Program-made: the position numbers and the translations under genes | Notes under the pieces: generated by a model | What the model saw: only the letters and a program-made list of their open reading frames with translations | Database searches by the model: none | What the model was told of the DNA's origin: nothing | Source of the DNA: an uncultured Pelagibacteraceae bacterium | GTDB taxonomy: Bacteria > Pseudomonadota > Alphaproteobacteria > Pelagibacterales > Pelagibacteraceae | DNA length: 58,515 nucleotides | Direction: 5' to 3' | Assembly (NCBI GenBank): GCA_902590535.1 | Contig: CACIXF010000005.1 | Span: 1-58,515 of the forward strand | Part shown: piece by piece, positions 36,044 to 44,274 of the stretch | How positions within the stretch are numbered: the first letter of the stretch is position 1 | Layout of the letters: each line of letters opens with the position of its first letter

Positions 36044-36456
36044 TTAACCCCTTTATAAAGAATATCTCTCCTATCAATAAATTCCTCAAAGGTTTTAATG
36101 GTAATTACTGAAGGCAAAATAAATATAGATCTTTTGTCTCTCTCGTTTCTTATAATTCTAAAATAACCTTTTTTAATTGCTGTATCGATATAAACGTTCG
36201 AGGTCAAATATGATTTCTCGATTACTTTAAGTAATTGATTTTTAGTAATTGATTTATTTTTATAATAAGCAAGCATAACCATATGCAACATTATCCAATG
36301 TTGAGGGGTTAAGGAAAACCAATTCAATAATTCATTAGCCAATCTACCTTCAAAATCTCCAAGTGATATTTCTGCTAATTGAATTCTTTTTTGAGTAAGT
36401 TTTGGAATTTTTTTTTGTTCTTCAAAGTGCTTAGGATACTTGAACTGTCTTTTCAT
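36040..36456 (-). CDS. MarR-like winged-helix transcription regulator
   Basis: 138 residues, basic. A helical N-terminal part (about 1-60) is followed by a winged-helix region: ITKNQLLKVIEKSYLTSNVY then IDTAIKKGYFRIIRNERDKR. The RNERDKRS segment is the wing typical of MarR (usual DxRxxRxx motif). It overlaps the PanB-like gene by 4 bases and lies between the two divergent promoter regions at 32.9 and 37.5 kb that carry the palindromes, so it is the natural candidate regulator of that set. Confidence 0.7.
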   Translation of the reverse strand: MKRQFKYPKHFEEQKKIPKLTQKRIQLAEISLGDFEGRLANELLNWFSLTPQHWIMLHMVMLAYYKNKSITKNQLLKVIEKSYLTSNVYIDTAIKKGYFRIIRNERDKRSIFILPSVITIKTFEEFIDRRDILYKGVK

Positions 36457-36484
36457 TTAAATAAATTTAAACTCATTGAGTTTT

Positions 36485-37462
36485 CTATTCAATACTATTT
36501 TTACTTAATAGTTCTTTATAAATGTTGTTAACTCTATGAACTTCTGTTGCGGTATTAAAATAACCTTCATATTCTATTTCTTCAGGTGATACATCAAAAT
36601 GATAATGTCCTGCATCTCCGTCATGTTCGTAAGAATGAAAATGAGTATGTTCACCAGACTCTCTTAGATTTAATTCTCCTCCAGTAGGATCACCAGTCCA
36701 AAGAATAGAATAACATTGTAATTTTGGTCCAACCGGTTCATAAAATTGAAGAAAATCTTTTACACATTTCATTTGTTTTGGATCGTAATACTCGTGTTTA
36801 ATATCTTTATAATCAGGCTGCACATGTGATCTTATTTTTCCATTTAATACTCTAAATACGCCAGCAAGAGACAAATGTTCATTATCTCTAATTTTTAAAT
36901 TTTTTGATAAAGAAGACCTCATTGCTTGAGGCAAAGAACCTTGTTCTCCATTTCTACCTTTGATTTTTATTTTAATAACTTTTCCTTGTTTACCGTCTGT
37001 ATAATAAATGTTTCCAAGTCCACCATGTTTTTTTGCTGAATACTTTTCAACAATACATTTTTTATCTGGACTTACTCTTGCTATTATTGATTTAGACTCA
37101 TCGGTTATTAAGTTTTCATTAATAACTAATTCTCCACAATGACCATTTAAACATGACATTGCACCTGATCCAGCTCCTAAAGCATAAGATTTTTCAGAAT
37201 CAATCATTTTAGATATTTCTTCATAGTCAAATTCTGCACCAATAAATTTTGGATCATGCATATAAGGCTCTCCACCAACATCTATTATTTTTTGATTTCC
37301 ACTTATTCCTTCTGACGGACAATCCCAATCTCTTAGATTTGGGCAATCTACTACTTCTACCTCAACGTTTTTGAAATTTTCAGACAATCCTTTTCTTAAC
37401 GCATCTGAAATATCTTCTAATGGATAATCTTTAAAAGTTCCTTTTTCTATTTTTAATTGCAT
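36485..37462 (-). CDS. DUF1907 (C11orf54/PTD012-like) putative zinc ester hydrolase
   Basis: 325 residues matching the DUF1907 family through its whole length. The metal site is GEHTHFHSYEHD followed by GHYHFDVSPEEIEYEGYF, giving a cluster of His residues near the C terminus. The human relative C11orf54 has a zinc site and weak ester hydrolase activity; the bacterial role is unknown. It starts divergently from the PanE-like gene, with an operator-like palindrome between them, which suggests a link to sugar-acid or lactone metabolism. Confidence 0.82.
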   Translation of the reverse strand: MQLKIEKGTFKDYPLEDISDALRKGLSENFKNVEVEVVDCPNLRDWDCPSEGISGNQKIIDVGGEPYMHDPKFIGAEFDYEEISKMIDSEKSYALGAGSGAMSCLNGHCGELVINENLITDESKSIIARVSPDKKCIVEKYSAKKHGGLGNIYYTDGKQGKVIKIKIKGRNGEQGSLPQAMRSSLSKNLKIRDNEHLSLAGVFRVLNGKIRSHVQPDYKDIKHEYYDPKQMKCVKDFLQFYEPVGPKLQCYSILWTGDPTGGELNLRESGEHTHFHSYEHDGDAGHYHFDVSPEEIEYEGYFNTATEVHRVNNIYKELLSKNSIE

Positions 37463-37506
37463 GATGATAATAAGCTATAATTTATTTTGCATATTGTCTA
37501 TAGATA

Positions 37507-37529
37507 ATATATATAATTTCTATACATAA
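37507..37529. promoter_or_regulatory. Operator-like palindrome, copy B (DUF1907 / PanE-like)
   Basis: ATATATATA, five bases ATTTC, then TATACATAA. It sits in the 88-base divergent gap, 22 bases before the PanE-like start and 44 before the DUF1907 start. The spacer and right arm agree with copy D at 51979. Confidence 0.6.
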
Positions 37530-37550
37530 ATAATTTTAAATAAGGTAACG

Positions 37551-38495
37551 ATGATTAACAAAGATTTGAAAGTAGCTGTCCTTGGTGCAGGAGCGATGGG
37601 TTGCTTGTTTGGCGGTTTGCTTACAGAAAAAGGTTTAAATGTAATTTTAATTGATGTTTGGAAAGAGCATGTAGATGCAATTAATAAAGATGGTTTAAAA
37701 ATGGATGGACATGGCGGTGATCGAGTAATAAAAGTTAAAGCCACTTCAGATCCATCCTCGTTAGATAAAGTAGATGCTGTAATAGTTATGTGTAAAGCTA
37801 CAGCTTTAGAGCCAGCATTAAACAGTATTAAAAATATCATAGGAGATAAAACAGTATTTATGTCTTTTCAAAATGGTATTGGTCATGAAGCAATTATTCA
37901 AAGTATTGTGGGTAATGAAAAAGTAATTGGTGGGACAACTACTCAAGCTTCAAACATTTTAGGACCAGGTCATATAATGAATCATGGTTCGTTACCATCT
38001 TGGATTGGTGAGTACGAAGGAGGAATTACTGATAGAATTAAAGAAATAGCAGATACTTTTACAGCACATAATCTTGAAATGATTGCTGCAGAAGATGTAA
38101 AGAAAAGAAAATGGATGAAGCTTTTTGCTTTAACAGCAATTGGACCATTATCTGCAATTTTTGATCTTCATCATACTGATTTATATATAAATAATAAAGC
38201 AAACGAAGTATCTCGAGGATTGGGTAAAGAAATAATTTTAGAAACTAGGGAAGTTGCACTTGCTGATGGTGTAAATGTGTCTGAAGATGAATGCTTATTT
38301 ATGTTCAATAAAATTGTAGATTCAATGCAAACTAACAAGTCATCTATGGCTTTTGATGTTCAATACAAGAGAAAAACTGAAATAGATTTTATTAGTGGTG
38401 CAGTTTCAAAAATAGGTAAAAAACATGGTGTAAAAACACCTTTAAATGATCTTATGTATAAAATGATTAAAGTGAAAGAAGGTATGTACAGCTAA
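37551..38495 (+). CDS. PanE-like 2-dehydropantoate 2-reductase family protein
   Basis: 314 residues. VAVLGAGAMGCLFGGLL is the NADP motif, VIVMCKATALEPAL carries the conserved Lys of the first domain, and RKWMKLFALTAIGPLSA the catalytic Lys of the second. Family members reduce ketopantoate in pantothenate synthesis, but relatives act on other 2-keto acids. No other pan gene of the pathway (panC) is near, and a palindrome shared with catabolic genes precedes it, so a degradative role is plausible. Followed directly by a 2OG oxygenase gene. Confidence 0.8.
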   Translation: MINKDLKVAVLGAGAMGCLFGGLLTEKGLNVILIDVWKEHVDAINKDGLKMDGHGGDRVIKVKATSDPSSLDKVDAVIVMCKATALEPALNSIKNIIGDKTVFMSFQNGIGHEAIIQSIVGNEKVIGGTTTQASNILGPGHIMNHGSLPSWIGEYEGGITDRIKEIADTFTAHNLEMIAAEDVKKRKWMKLFALTAIGPLSAIFDLHHTDLYINNKANEVSRGLGKEIILETREVALADGVNVSEDECLFMFNKIVDSMQTNKSSMAFDVQYKRKTEIDFISGAVSKIGKKHGVKTPLNDLMYKMIKVKEGMYS

Positions 38496-39365
38496 ATGCT
38501 CAGTACAAATAAATTAAAAAAAATCAAAAGTAACTTTCCTGTTTTAGTTGGAGACAACGTTGTTTCGAAAAAAATCTGTAATTTATTAATTAAAGAAATA
38601 AGCAACTCAAAATCATTTGATGATATGATTATGGGAGGTAGAAGCAGGATTAATAAAGGTTCTAAAAATTTTAATTTATATATTAAAAATTCAGTAAACT
38701 CTGCAAAACTTTTTAAGCTTTTTAATAGTAAGTCTTTTTATAAAAAAATTGAAAATCTTTTTACAAAAAATTTTAAGGATGGATCATGGATAAATTTACA
38801 TAAACCAAAATCATTTAATCCTAAAAAGTTCACTATAAAAAAAAAATTAAATTCTAGTGAATTAAAAAAAATGTTGGGTAACAACTATACAAATCCTAAA
38901 GTAAATTTAGATATAGACTTTTCGGTATCAAAGGGAGGGTATAGATTGAGACCTCATCGAGATGATATAACTAGATTATATAATTTCTTAATTTATTTAA
39001 CAGACATTCCAAAAAAGAATGGTGGGTCTCTCACTATTTATAGAAAAAAAGCAAAAAAAAATTTAAGAAAAAGCTTTAGAAGATTTCCAAAAATAACCGA
39101 ACTTAAAATAGTGAAGTCTTTTACGCCAAAAAAAGGAACCGTTGTTTTTTTTCAGTCTACTCCAAATTCCTATCATGGCGTGAAGCGGTTTATAGAAAGA
39201 AATTGTCCAAAACGTTTTTTCATTTATGGAAGTTATGCCTTAAATAAACCGGTTATATGGAATTACAAAGGGATTTCATATTATCCGCACATAATTAGCA
39301 CCAAAAAAAGAATGTTAACCTCTTTTCATGATGCGAACTATTTAACCACAGCACCAAAACATTGA
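38496..39365 (+). CDS. 2-oxoglutarate/Fe(II)-dependent oxygenase
   Basis: 289 residues, Lys-rich. The iron site is RLRPHRDDITRLYNFLIYLT (His-x-Asp) with the distal His in STPNSYHGVKR; the 2OG-binding Arg may lie in the FIERNCPKRFFIYGSY region. This is the prolyl-hydroxylase-like PF13640 layout. The start codon follows the stop of the PanE-like gene directly, so the two are one operon. Substrate unknown. Confidence 0.75.
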   Translation: MLSTNKLKKIKSNFPVLVGDNVVSKKICNLLIKEISNSKSFDDMIMGGRSRINKGSKNFNLYIKNSVNSAKLFKLFNSKSFYKKIENLFTKNFKDGSWINLHKPKSFNPKKFTIKKKLNSSELKKMLGNNYTNPKVNLDIDFSVSKGGYRLRPHRDDITRLYNFLIYLTDIPKKNGGSLTIYRKKAKKNLRKSFRRFPKITELKIVKSFTPKKGTVVFFQSTPNSYHGVKRFIERNCPKRFFIYGSYALNKPVIWNYKGISYYPHIISTKKRMLTSFHDANYLTTAPKH

Positions 39366-39393
39366 AATATTGTTAATGATAAAATAAATTTTA

Positions 39394-40380
39394 ATGATGA
39401 CAAATAGTCTTCAAAAAAAATTATATGAGAATGGGTACTTGATTGTTAAAAATGTACTTAACTTTAGAAGAGACTTAAAACCAATTCTAAATGATATGGA
39501 ATTTGTTATGGATTGTCTCATCCAAAAATATGCAAAAAAAAGAGATATAAAAAAAGTTCTTAATTTTGATTTTAAAAAAAAATATTCTTATATCTCAAAG
39601 CTTAAAATTTATGATTTGGATCAGTATTTTAATACCCGATTGCCAAGAGACCACGTAAAAAAAGATAGTGATTATTTTGCTACTCAATCATTATGGAATT
39701 TAATTACTAATAAAAAAATTTTGGATGTTGTAGAAAAAATTTTAGGTAAAGAAATAATGTCTAACCCTGTTCAAAATACTAGAATTAAACAACCTGAAAA
39801 AAAATTACCCGAGGGATCAATTCATGATGGTTTAAGCGGCAGAACACCATGGCATCAAGATGCTGCTGTTTTAAATTCAAGAGGACAAAAATTAACTGAC
39901 ATGGTTACTGTATGGATCCCTTTTACTAAAACAACTAAGAAAAATGGATGCATGATTACAGTAAAAAAGATAAATAAAATGGGATTATTAAATCATGTAT
40001 CAGGATACAGAGGGCAAGTAGAATTAAAAAATAGTAAATTACTTGATGACATGGAGCATATTTATTTAGAAGCAAATGTTGGAGATGTAATATTATTGCA
40101 TAAACATTCTATACATTGCTCTTTACCAAACAGATCAAATGATTTTAGGATAAGTGCTGATCTTAGATATAATGTTGCTGGACAACCATCAGGTAGAGAA
40201 CCACTTCCAAATTTTTATGTAAGAAGTAAAAATAAAAAAAATCTCAAAGTTCAAAACTTTAAACAATGGTTATCTCTATGGGAAAAGGCAAAAGAAAAAT
40301 GTATACCAAGAAAATATGCCTTTAAATATCCACTTCCAACGTATAAAAATAATAAAAGAGACTTATCTAATTTGGTTTAA
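39394..40380 (+). CDS. Phytanoyl-CoA dioxygenase (PhyH) family oxygenase
   Basis: 328 residues. GRTPWHQDAAVLN gives the His-x-Asp iron motif, LLHKHSIHCSLPNRSNDFRI the distal His and the 2OG-binding Arg. VWIPFTKTTKKNGCM is the typical central strand. Members hydroxylate small organic molecules; relatives in marine bacteria act on phosphonates, halogenated acids or betaines. Same strand and operon as the 2OG oxygenase 28 bases upstream and the hydroxyacid dehydrogenase 16 bases downstream. Confidence 0.85.
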   Translation: MMTNSLQKKLYENGYLIVKNVLNFRRDLKPILNDMEFVMDCLIQKYAKKRDIKKVLNFDFKKKYSYISKLKIYDLDQYFNTRLPRDHVKKDSDYFATQSLWNLITNKKILDVVEKILGKEIMSNPVQNTRIKQPEKKLPEGSIHDGLSGRTPWHQDAAVLNSRGQKLTDMVTVWIPFTKTTKKNGCMITVKKINKMGLLNHVSGYRGQVELKNSKLLDDMEHIYLEANVGDVILLHKHSIHCSLPNRSNDFRISADLRYNVAGQPSGREPLPNFYVRSKNKKNLKVQNFKQWLSLWEKAKEKCIPRKYAFKYPLPTYKNNKRDLSNLV

Positions 40381-40396
40381 TATTTATAAATAATTA

Positions 40397-41320
40397 ATGA
40401 CTAAAATTTTAATTACTGAATTCATCAACCAAAATAGTTTAGAAAATTTAAATAAAAAATTTGATGTTAACTACGATGAAAAATTATGTGAAGATGAAAA
40501 AGAAATAATAAAAATAATTAGAGACTATGATGGTCTAATTGTAAGAAATAAAACTCAAGTAAATTCAGATATTTTAAAAAATGCATTTAAATTAAAATTT
40601 ATTGGAAGGTTAGGTGTTGGTTTGGACAATATTGATACAGAATATTGTAAAAATAAAAACATTCATGTTCAGCCAGCTATAGGAATGAATGCAGACTCTG
40701 TTGCTGAATATGTTGTTTCTTCATCAATGTTTCTTATAAAAAAAATCCCAATGTTTCACAATGGAACTATTAAAGGTGAATGGCCAAGAACAACAATTAA
40801 GTCGACAGAAATAAAACAAAAGAATTTAGGAATAATTGGATTTGGCACAATTGGAAAAAAAGTTGCTGAGTATTCTTTAAAAAACGGTTTAAAGATTTTG
40901 GCCTACGATCCTTATATTAAGGAATTAAATGATAAAGAAATTGATGCTAAATTATCAAGTTTAAATGAGATATATGAAAAATCAGATATCATTTCCATAC
41001 ACCTGCCTTTAACAGATGAAACCAAAAATATGATAAATAAATCATCATTTTCTCAAATGAAAAATAAACCAATTATAATAAATACTTCTAGAGGAAGCAT
41101 CATAAATGAAAGTGATTTAATTGAAGCTTACCATAAAAATATTATTTCTGGCTTTGCTCTAGACGTGTTTGAAAAAGAACCAATAGAGAGTGAATTTTAT
41201 AACAAAATAAAACCAGGTATGAATTGCATATTAACACCTCATATTTCTGGTGTAACAACAGAGTCAAACATCCGAGTAAGTGACTTTATAGTTAAAAAAA
41301 TTACAGATTTTTTTAACTAA
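40397..41320 (+). CDS. D-3-phosphoglycerate dehydrogenase-like 2-hydroxyacid dehydrogenase
   Basis: 307 residues. LGIIGFGTIGKKVAEYSLKN is the NAD motif; INTSRGSIINE holds the catalytic Arg, VFEKEPIE the Glu and CILTPHISGVTTES the His. It lacks the C-terminal ACT domain of SerA, so it is more likely a catabolic dehydrogenase than a serine enzyme. Its stop region overlaps the convergent Gfo/Idh/MocA gene by 8 bases. Confidence 0.86.
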   Translation: MTKILITEFINQNSLENLNKKFDVNYDEKLCEDEKEIIKIIRDYDGLIVRNKTQVNSDILKNAFKLKFIGRLGVGLDNIDTEYCKNKNIHVQPAIGMNADSVAEYVVSSSMFLIKKIPMFHNGTIKGEWPRTTIKSTEIKQKNLGIIGFGTIGKKVAEYSLKNGLKILAYDPYIKELNDKEIDAKLSSLNEIYEKSDIISIHLPLTDETKNMINKSSFSQMKNKPIIINTSRGSIINESDLIEAYHKNIISGFALDVFEKEPIESEFYNKIKPGMNCILTPHISGVTTESNIRVSDFIVKKITDFFN

Positions 41321-42395
41321 TTATTTCTTCTAGATTTATTAATCGACCTTGTTTTATTGATTGTTCTGCAGCCTCTCCCACAGCAACAGCAATTAAACCA
41401 TCTTCTAATGAAACCTCTGGATCTGAATTATTTTCAATAGCTTTCAAAAAAGCTAAGTGTTCGTAGTAAGTAGATCCATGATGGTGGCCGGCCTCAAGAA
41501 TTTTTTTATCTACTTCAATATTTTCGATATGTGTTTTACCATCTCTCATTCCAATTCTTATATTTGATGAGGTTTTACCTGAGTCATCGGAGGGCACTGA
41601 AGTTTCAATTTTTCCTTTATTTCCTGTGGCTACAAGCTCTTCTTGCATGTCAGAATTTTCTGCAAACATACAAAGCTCAAGCAAACTTCTTGCTCCATTT
41701 TCAAAATTTACAATTACATAGGCATTATCAATGATGTCTGGCTTTTTTCCATTATACACTTCATCTAAATGGTTAACGTCTTGACCACCACTTGCATAAA
41801 CACTGAGTGGTTTACTTTGGATAATCAATCTCATTAAATCAAAGAAATGGCAGCATTTTTCAACAAGTGTACCACCGGTATTTTCTTCAAAACGATTCCA
41901 ATCATTTACTTTTTTTAAAAAAGGAAATCTATGTTCCCTTATGGTTAAAGTTTTTAAATTACCAATTTTGTTATTATGAATTTCATTAATAAACTTTGAA
42001 ACTGGCGGCATATATCTATACTCCATCGCAGTCCAAAATACTGAAGGATAATCTTTTGTCAGTTTTTTTATTTGTAAACAATCTTTTGTATTAGTGCATA
42101 ATGGTTTTTCTACTAATATGTGTTTTTTAGTTTTGATTACATCTTTCAAGATTTCTATATGAGTAAAGTTAGGAGATGAAATTAAGTATACATCAACAAT
42201 ATTTTTTTCAATCATTTCTAAATGATTTTTAAAACAAAAAACTTTTGTTTTTAGAATTTCTTTACACTGATTTAATGAATCTTCATGAGGATCAGCAAGT
42301 GCAACTACTTCAGCATAATCAATTAATGATATATTTAAAATATGTTCTCGAGCCATTGTCCCTGCTCCAATAATTCCATATTTTATTTTTTTCAT
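41313..42395 (-). CDS. Gfo/Idh/MocA-family dehydrogenase
   Basis: 360 residues. YGIIGAGTMAREHILNISLI is the NAD motif and HILVEKPLCTNTKDCL the EKP motif. The C-terminal domain has ENTGGTLVEKCCHFFDLMRL, where the usual His is at HFFDLMR. KKPDIIDNAYVIVNFENGAR is typical of the substrate half. No close tie to a pathway beyond its neighbours. Its start lies 30 bases from the peroxidase gene end on the same strand. Confidence 0.87.
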   Translation of the reverse strand: MKKIKYGIIGAGTMAREHILNISLIDYAEVVALADPHEDSLNQCKEILKTKVFCFKNHLEMIEKNIVDVYLISSPNFTHIEILKDVIKTKKHILVEKPLCTNTKDCLQIKKLTKDYPSVFWTAMEYRYMPPVSKFINEIHNNKIGNLKTLTIREHRFPFLKKVNDWNRFEENTGGTLVEKCCHFFDLMRLIIQSKPLSVYASGGQDVNHLDEVYNGKKPDIIDNAYVIVNFENGARSLLELCMFAENSDMQEELVATGNKGKIETSVPSDDSGKTSSNIRIGMRDGKTHIENIEVDKKILEAGHHHGSTYYEHLAFLKAIENNSDPEVSLEDGLIAVAVGEAAEQSIKQGRLINLEEIIS

Positions 42396-42425
42396 ATTCT
42401 GTTTGTATCAGTTTAATTTAAAAAC

Positions 42426-43775
42426 TTAATCAATACTTAGCCCGCTTGGCACTTTATCTGGTTTACCTAGCGGTCTCTGATTTCCACTTTTGCCAGTTAA
42501 AGATTTGAGAAAAGAAACAAGTTGATCAATTTCTTTATCATTCAATTCTATAGGCTGTATATCAATGCTTGATAGAATTCTGTCTTGTTCCCTTTTGTCT
42601 GAAAAAGTTACAAAATCAATTTCTTCTAACCAAGGTGCCTTAGGTAAATTTGCATATTCAGGTTTCCAATTCTTATTCATTTTTATTGGATTTAAATGAT
42701 GTTTAATTATTGATTTTAAAGTTGGATAAGCACCATTATGACCGTAGGGAGCTGTTAAAGAAACGTTTCTTAATGCTGGCGTTTTAAATTTGTACATATC
42801 GTTTATATTGTTCGTTTCGACCATTCGTCCAACGTCACGTGCATAAGGATCAAAAGGCCGTGTCCTTCCAGGTCCAAATTGTGGAATTCCTATTGAATGA
42901 AATTTTTGATCTGACAACAAAGATCCTGAATGACAAGAACTACAGTTTGCTTTTCCATAAAATAAATTCATCCCATTTATTTGCTTTAAAGTTAAAGCTT
43001 TTTTATCTCCATTTAAATATTCATCAAATGGAGAGTCAAAAGATGTCCACTCATGAATTTCAAATGCAGCAATTGAATTAACAATATGTGTAATGTTAAT
43101 ATCTAAAGGGCTGTTAACATCATCAAAAGCATTTTTAAACAACTCAACATATTCTGGAATTCCTCTAATCCTGTGTGTTATCACAGGCCAAACTCTATCA
43201 ATTCTCATACTATCTTTTCCAACTTTTGAGACTAAACCTATAATTTCATTTTCACCTGGATTTCCTGCCATCTCAAACTGTCTAGTCATCGGAAACAAAG
43301 CTTGAACTGCAACTATATTATCAAGCCCTTTAGGAAGAGCTTCTTGAGCAGGTGTATTAAAACCATTGCCAAATATATCAGATTTAGTCACTCTACCGTC
43401 ATGAAGCAATGTTGTAATGTCTTTAAATCCTAAATTCCATAAAGCTAATGCATTTCTTGGAATTCGTTTTTTTATTTTATCATCGCCTTCACCTGCAGTT
43501 CTCTTTAGTCCTATACCATGACCTCCTTCACCAATACCTAACGAAAGTCCATCTGAACCACCTAGATCATGACTATGGCAGGTTGCGCAAGCAATGTTTC
43601 GATTTGCAGATAAAATTTTATCATGAAATAAAAGCCTTCCAATTTTAACTTTTTCTATATCAACTTCATGGAAATCTTCGCTCTTTAATGGTTTTGGTAA
43701 ATCAGTTGCGTAAGTTTTATTTACTGAAATTAAAAATGGAATTATAAATATTATTATTTTTAAATGATTAAATAT
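42426..43775 (-). CDS. Di-haem cytochrome c peroxidase (MauG/CcpA-like), start uncertain
   Basis: About 450 residues. Two haem-binding motifs are seen: CATCH (43575-43589) and CSSCH (42930-42944), with the N-terminal segment KIGRLLFHDKILSANRNIAC typical of the family and SIGIPQFGPGRTRPFDPY in the second domain. A hydrophobic signal peptide (NHLKIIIFIIPFLISVNKTYA) points to the periplasm. The frame is open to 44189, but its first 130 codons are antisense to the Sel1 gene and low in complexity, and no ATG, GTG or TTG lies near the signal peptide. Translation may begin at the ATA at 43775 or a similar rare codon, or a base is missing. Confidence 0.8.
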   Translation of the reverse strand: MFNHLKIIIFIIPFLISVNKTYATDLPKPLKSEDFHEVDIEKVKIGRLLFHDKILSANRNIACATCHSHDLGGSDGLSLGIGEGGHGIGLKRTAGEGDDKIKKRIPRNALALWNLGFKDITTLLHDGRVTKSDIFGNGFNTPAQEALPKGLDNIVAVQALFPMTRQFEMAGNPGENEIIGLVSKVGKDSMRIDRVWPVITHRIRGIPEYVELFKNAFDDVNSPLDINITHIVNSIAAFEIHEWTSFDSPFDEYLNGDKKALTLKQINGMNLFYGKANCSSCHSGSLLSDQKFHSIGIPQFGPGRTRPFDPYARDVGRMVETNNINDMYKFKTPALRNVSLTAPYGHNGAYPTLKSIIKHHLNPIKMNKNWKPEYANLPKAPWLEEIDFVTFSDKREQDRILSSIDIQPIELNDKEIDQLVSFLKSLTGKSGNQRPLGKPDKVPSGLSID

Positions 43776-44234
43776 CTTTTTATACTTTTGTTTCTTCCAT
43801 CCATAGTTTTTGCAGAAATAGAAAATGCTCGAGATTTGATGGAACAAGGAAAATTTAAAGAAGCTATGGAAGAACTTATGCCAGCAGCTAGATCTGGTAA
43901 TGCTGATGCTGAAGAGCTTATTGGAATTATGTATGCTATGGGTCTTGGTGTTGAAAGAGATGATGTTAGAGCTTTTGAATGGTATCTCAGATCTTCTATG
44001 AAAGGTCATCCTGGCGCTCAATCTGGTGTTGGGTGGTATTACGAAATTGGTAGAGGACTTCCTGCTCCCGATCTTGTTAGAGCTTATATGTGGTACGGTT
44101 TGTCTGCTATTGGTGGAGATCCTGATGCTGCAATTTCTCAAGAAGAAGTAATTAAAAAAATGACTCCTGAACAAATTGAAAAAGCTCATATTCTCATAAA
44201 AGATTATAAATCTTGGATATATCCTTTTAGATAA
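43764..44234 (+). CDS. Exported Sel1-like repeat protein
   Basis: 156 residues with a signal peptide (MIKYLFILLFLPSIVFA). Helical Sel1 (tetratricopeptide-like) repeats follow: AARSGNADAEELIGIMYAMG, MKGHPGAQSGVGWYYEIGRG and AIGGDPDAAISQEEVIKKM. Sel1 proteins are scaffolds for other proteins, often in the periplasm. Its composition (balanced acidic and alanine-rich) is normal for a real gene, unlike the antisense frame. It starts inside the region that encodes the divergent peroxidase signal peptide. Confidence 0.82.
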   Translation: MIKYLFILLFLPSIVFAEIENARDLMEQGKFKEAMEELMPAARSGNADAEELIGIMYAMGLGVERDDVRAFEWYLRSSMKGHPGAQSGVGWYYEIGRGLPAPDLVRAYMWYGLSAIGGDPDAAISQEEVIKKMTPEQIEKAHILIKDYKSWIYPFR

Positions 44235-44262
44235 TGAGGCGAACTTAAATCCGCCCCATTAT
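44230..44262. terminator. Hairpin between the convergent Sel1 and TRAP binding-protein genes
   Basis: ATAATGAGGCG and CGCCCCATTAT form an 11-base stem around an 8-base loop, with a G-U pair on the minus-strand transcript and an A-C mismatch on the plus one. No long T-run follows on either side, so it is a weaker terminator candidate, better for the minus-strand TRAP operon. Confidence 0.55.
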
Positions 44263-44274
44263 ATTAATTTGAAA

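Noticed and set aside
43776..44189. N-terminal 138-codon extension of the peroxidase frame
   Set aside because: It is antisense to a convincing Sel1 protein, rich in Phe, Ser and Asn with no domain, and would place the signal peptide in the middle of the protein.
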